A stretch of DNA of 64,000 nucleotides from Emticicia oligotrophica DSM 17448 (GTDB lineage Bacteria; Bacteroidota; Bacteroidia; Cytophagales; Spirosomataceae), in contig NC_018748.1 of NCBI RefSeq assembly GCF_000263195.1, positions 3,224,001-3,288,000 on the forward strand. Reading direction: 5' to 3'. Of the stretch, positions 62,392 to 64,000 are shown one piece after another. The stretch's first letter is position 1. Every line of letters begins with the position of its first letter. The notes beneath the pieces were generated by a model, which had not been told where the DNA came from, searched no databases, and saw nothing but the letters and a program-made list of their open reading frames with translations. A program made the translations under genes and the position numbers.

Positions 62392-62399
62392 TATCTTTG
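62392..62399 (+). promoter_or_regulatory. -7 box of pheS
   Basis: TATCTTTG (TAnnTTTG). Transcription would start near 62406, after the TTG at 62397 and before the GTG at 62427, which supports the GTG start. Confidence 0.5.
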
Positions 62400-62426
62400 T
62401 GCATAAATTTATTAAACGGTATAAGG

Positions 62427-63464
62427 GTGTTAGATAAGATTCAAGACTTACTACGTGAAGTTGATGCTGTTGTGGTCAATAGCAAAGAAGACTTAGAAAA
62501 ATTTCGACTAAAATTTATCAGTCGAAAAGGCTTATTAAATGAATTATTTGATGAGTTTAAAACTGTACCTAATGAGCAGAAAAAGGCTGTAGGCCAAGAA
62601 CTCAACAAACTTAAAAATCTTGCTGAGCAGAAATTAAGAGATTTTACCGAGGCTCTTGAGCAAAGTGCAGGAAGTGCTGATGCAAATAAAGGCTTGGATT
62701 TAACCCTGCCTGTGGCTCCAAATTTTGCTGGTACGGTTCACCCTCTAACGCTTACTCGTCAGCGAATCTTAGAAATTTTTGCACGTATGGGATTTAATCA
62801 TGAAGATGGACCTGAGGTAGAAACGGATTGGTATAATTTTACCGCTCTAAACTTTGCTGAAAATCATCCCGCACGTGAAATGCAAGACACTTTCTTTGTT
62901 GAGAAGAAAGATGTGCAAAAAGATGATGTGTTGCTTCGAACACATACCTCAAATGTGCAAGTACGTTTAATGGAGCATAAAAAGCCGCCTATTCGTTCTG
63001 TAATGCTCGGTAGAGTGTATAGAAATGAAGCTATTTCCGCACGTGCACACTGCCAATTTCACCAAATTGAAGGGCTTTATGTGGATAAAAATGTAAGTTT
63101 CAAAGATTTGAAAGATACATTATACCATTTTGCAAAAGAAATGTTTGGACAAGATACAAAGATTCGTTTGCGTCCGAGTTATTTTCCATTTACTGAGCCT
63201 AGTGCCGAAATTGATATTTCTTGTTTCATTTGTAAAGGTTCGGGCTGTAATATTTGCAAACATACAGGTTGGGTAGAAATTGCTGGCTCGGGTATGGTAG
63301 ACCCTAATGTCTTAGAAAATAGTGGTATTGACTCAGAAGAATATACAGGTTTTGCCTTTGGAATGGGTATCGAACGTATTACGATGCTTAGATATGGCGT
63401 AAGAGACCTAAGATTATTTTTTGAAAATGATGTGAGATTCTTGCGTCAGTTTGAAGGAGCATAA
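62427..63464 (+). CDS. pheS: Phenylalanyl-tRNA synthetase alpha subunit
   Basis: 345 residues from the GTG at 62427 (reads MLDKIQDLLREV). The longer frame to a TTG at 62397 is unlikely because the promoter box lies over it. Class II synthetase subunit; charges tRNA-Phe with phenylalanine as an alpha2beta2 enzyme with PheT. Seen: N-terminal coiled-coil (about 1-85), FTALNFAENHPAREMQDTFF, LLRTHTSNVQVRLM, HCQFHQIEGLYVDKNVSFKD, RLRPSYFPFTEPSAEIDISC, the Cys motif CKGSGCNICKHTGW and motif 3 GFAFGMGIERITMLRYGVRD. pheT is not in the window. Confidence 0.95.
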   Translation: MLDKIQDLLREVDAVVVNSKEDLEKFRLKFISRKGLLNELFDEFKTVPNEQKKAVGQELNKLKNLAEQKLRDFTEALEQSAGSADANKGLDLTLPVAPNFAGTVHPLTLTRQRILEIFARMGFNHEDGPEVETDWYNFTALNFAENHPAREMQDTFFVEKKDVQKDDVLLRTHTSNVQVRLMEHKKPPIRSVMLGRVYRNEAISARAHCQFHQIEGLYVDKNVSFKDLKDTLYHFAKEMFGQDTKIRLRPSYFPFTEPSAEIDISCFICKGSGCNICKHTGWVEIAGSGMVDPNVLENSGIDSEEYTGFAFGMGIERITMLRYGVRDLRLFFENDVRFLRQFEGA

Positions 63465-63555
63465 GAGACTATATTTAAACTAATTTACGGTGCGTATCTG
63501 TTATGTGTCGTTTAGGTGACTCCGTTAGTATTAGAAGATACACTTTAATAAAATC

Positions 63556-63607
63556 AAAAAAATCGACTTTAGTCTAATTATCTTATTTGACTAAAGTCGA
63601 TTTTTTT
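63556..63607. terminator. Bidirectional terminator after pheS
   Basis: Perfect 19-bp stem (63556-63574 with 63589-63607), 14-nt loop, A7 on the left and T7 on the right, between convergent genes. Confidence 0.92.
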
Positions 63608-63655
63608 GCAAAAGTATCAGTCAGTTAAAACTGATGGCAATAAGTGATATTTCTT

Positions 63656-64000
63656 TCAATTTTTGTTGGTGTGTACTTTACTTACAAAATCCCAACAGAT
63701 AATTCCTACGGTGACCGAAATATTTAGCGAATGTTTAGTGCCAAACTGAGGAATTTCAATGCAATTATTCGCTAGTTCAACTACTTCTTGATTGACTCCA
63801 AAAACCTCATTCCCAAATACAAAAGCATATTTCTGGTCGGCATTGGGTTTGAATTCGTTGAGCATCGTGCTATTTTCTACTTGCTCCACGGCCATTACCA
63901 TGTAGTCTTCTGACTGTAACTTCTTTACTAATTCCACTACATTATCGCAGTATTCCCAATCAACAGATTCAGTTGAGCCTAAAGCTGTTTTTTCGATTTC
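63656..64000 (-). CDS. TrmH/SpoU-family RNA 2'-O-methyltransferase, C-terminal part
   Basis: The frame is open to the window edge, so the N-terminus is missing; 114 residues are visible. It begins EIEKTALGSTESVDWEYCDN. The SPOUT signature follows: YAFVFGNEVFGVNQEVVELA (motif 2, AdoMet site) and IEIPQFGTKHSLNISVTVGI (motif 3, the knot and N/S-L-N-V-S type loop), which are specific for TrmH/SpoU enzymes. These methylate ribose 2'-OH in tRNA or rRNA; the target cannot be told from this part. Confidence 0.88.
   Translation of the reverse strand, partial: EIEKTALGSTESVDWEYCDNVVELVKKLQSEDYMVMAVEQVENSTMLNEFKPNADQKYAFVFGNEVFGVNQEVVELANNCIEIPQFGTKHSLNISVTVGIICWDFVSKVHTNKN

Overview
The window looks like chromosomal DNA of a low-GC, gliding-type Bacteroidetes, most likely a member of the Cytophagales (an Emticicia/Arcicella-like genome would fit, but the genus is inferred only from general gene style). 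Reasons: type IX secretion (T9SS) C-terminal signals of the gliding-associated 'type B' kind, SprB-type repeats, DUF4249 and DUF2853 families, a bacillithiol gene (bshA), almost no Shine-Dalgarno sequences, and TAnnTTTG promoter boxes, some with a TTG about 20 nt upstream.

Region 1 (1-10362, + strand) is a run of secreted, Cys/Thr/Ser/Asn-rich surface proteins. A truncated protein and a 2039-residue multidomain protein end in a dockerin-like Asx-rich segment (GD-NLDGKV). Three smaller proteins have a cohesin-like beta-sandwich look, one of them with a T9SS type A-like tail. Region 2 (10623-27041, +) is a giant SprB-like adhesin of about 5098 residues if frame-corrected. It carries 36 near-identical 77-residue repeats in two arrays, then Ig-like and DUF11-like domains and a type B sorting domain; a small type B protein follows. 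Seven single-base indels, all between 11961 and 15036 in the first array, break its reading frame. They look more like assembly errors than biology.

Region 3 (27284-36543, mostly - strand) holds an MFS transporter; a barrel protein / PLP decarboxylase / VanZ-like operon with a divergent LysR regulator; hisC; hemF (+); and a LacI regulator with a GH16 beta-glucanase. Region 4 (36689-46951) holds a DUF4249 lipoprotein, a barrel protein, htpG, bshA, a UbiA prenyltransferase, DUF2853, and a cluster of GntP permease, RidA, VOC protein and D-threonine-aldolase-like enzyme. Region 5 (47146-53800) holds a DUF1080/PA14 protein, a sorbosone-dehydrogenase-like protein with a cupredoxin tail, a McrC-like protein coupled to it by an ATGA overlap, a nucleotidyltransferase and a GNAT acetyltransferase.

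Region 6 (54037-64000) holds a gene-poor 850-bp stretch with a candidate structured RNA, an FMN-binding glutamate-synthase-family protein, an unannotated 29-residue membrane ORF, a LuxR/histidine kinase two-component pair, an SpmA/SpmB-like protein, a VanX-like lipoprotein, a stand-alone LytTR regulator, pheS and the C-terminal part of a TrmH/SpoU methyltransferase. Convergent genes are separated by strong symmetric hairpin terminators throughout. Two copies of a small multi-hairpin repeat (32.3 kb and 41.9 kb) share a core and appear to covary in their stems.

No tRNA, rRNA, CRISPR array, insertion sequence or prophage was seen.
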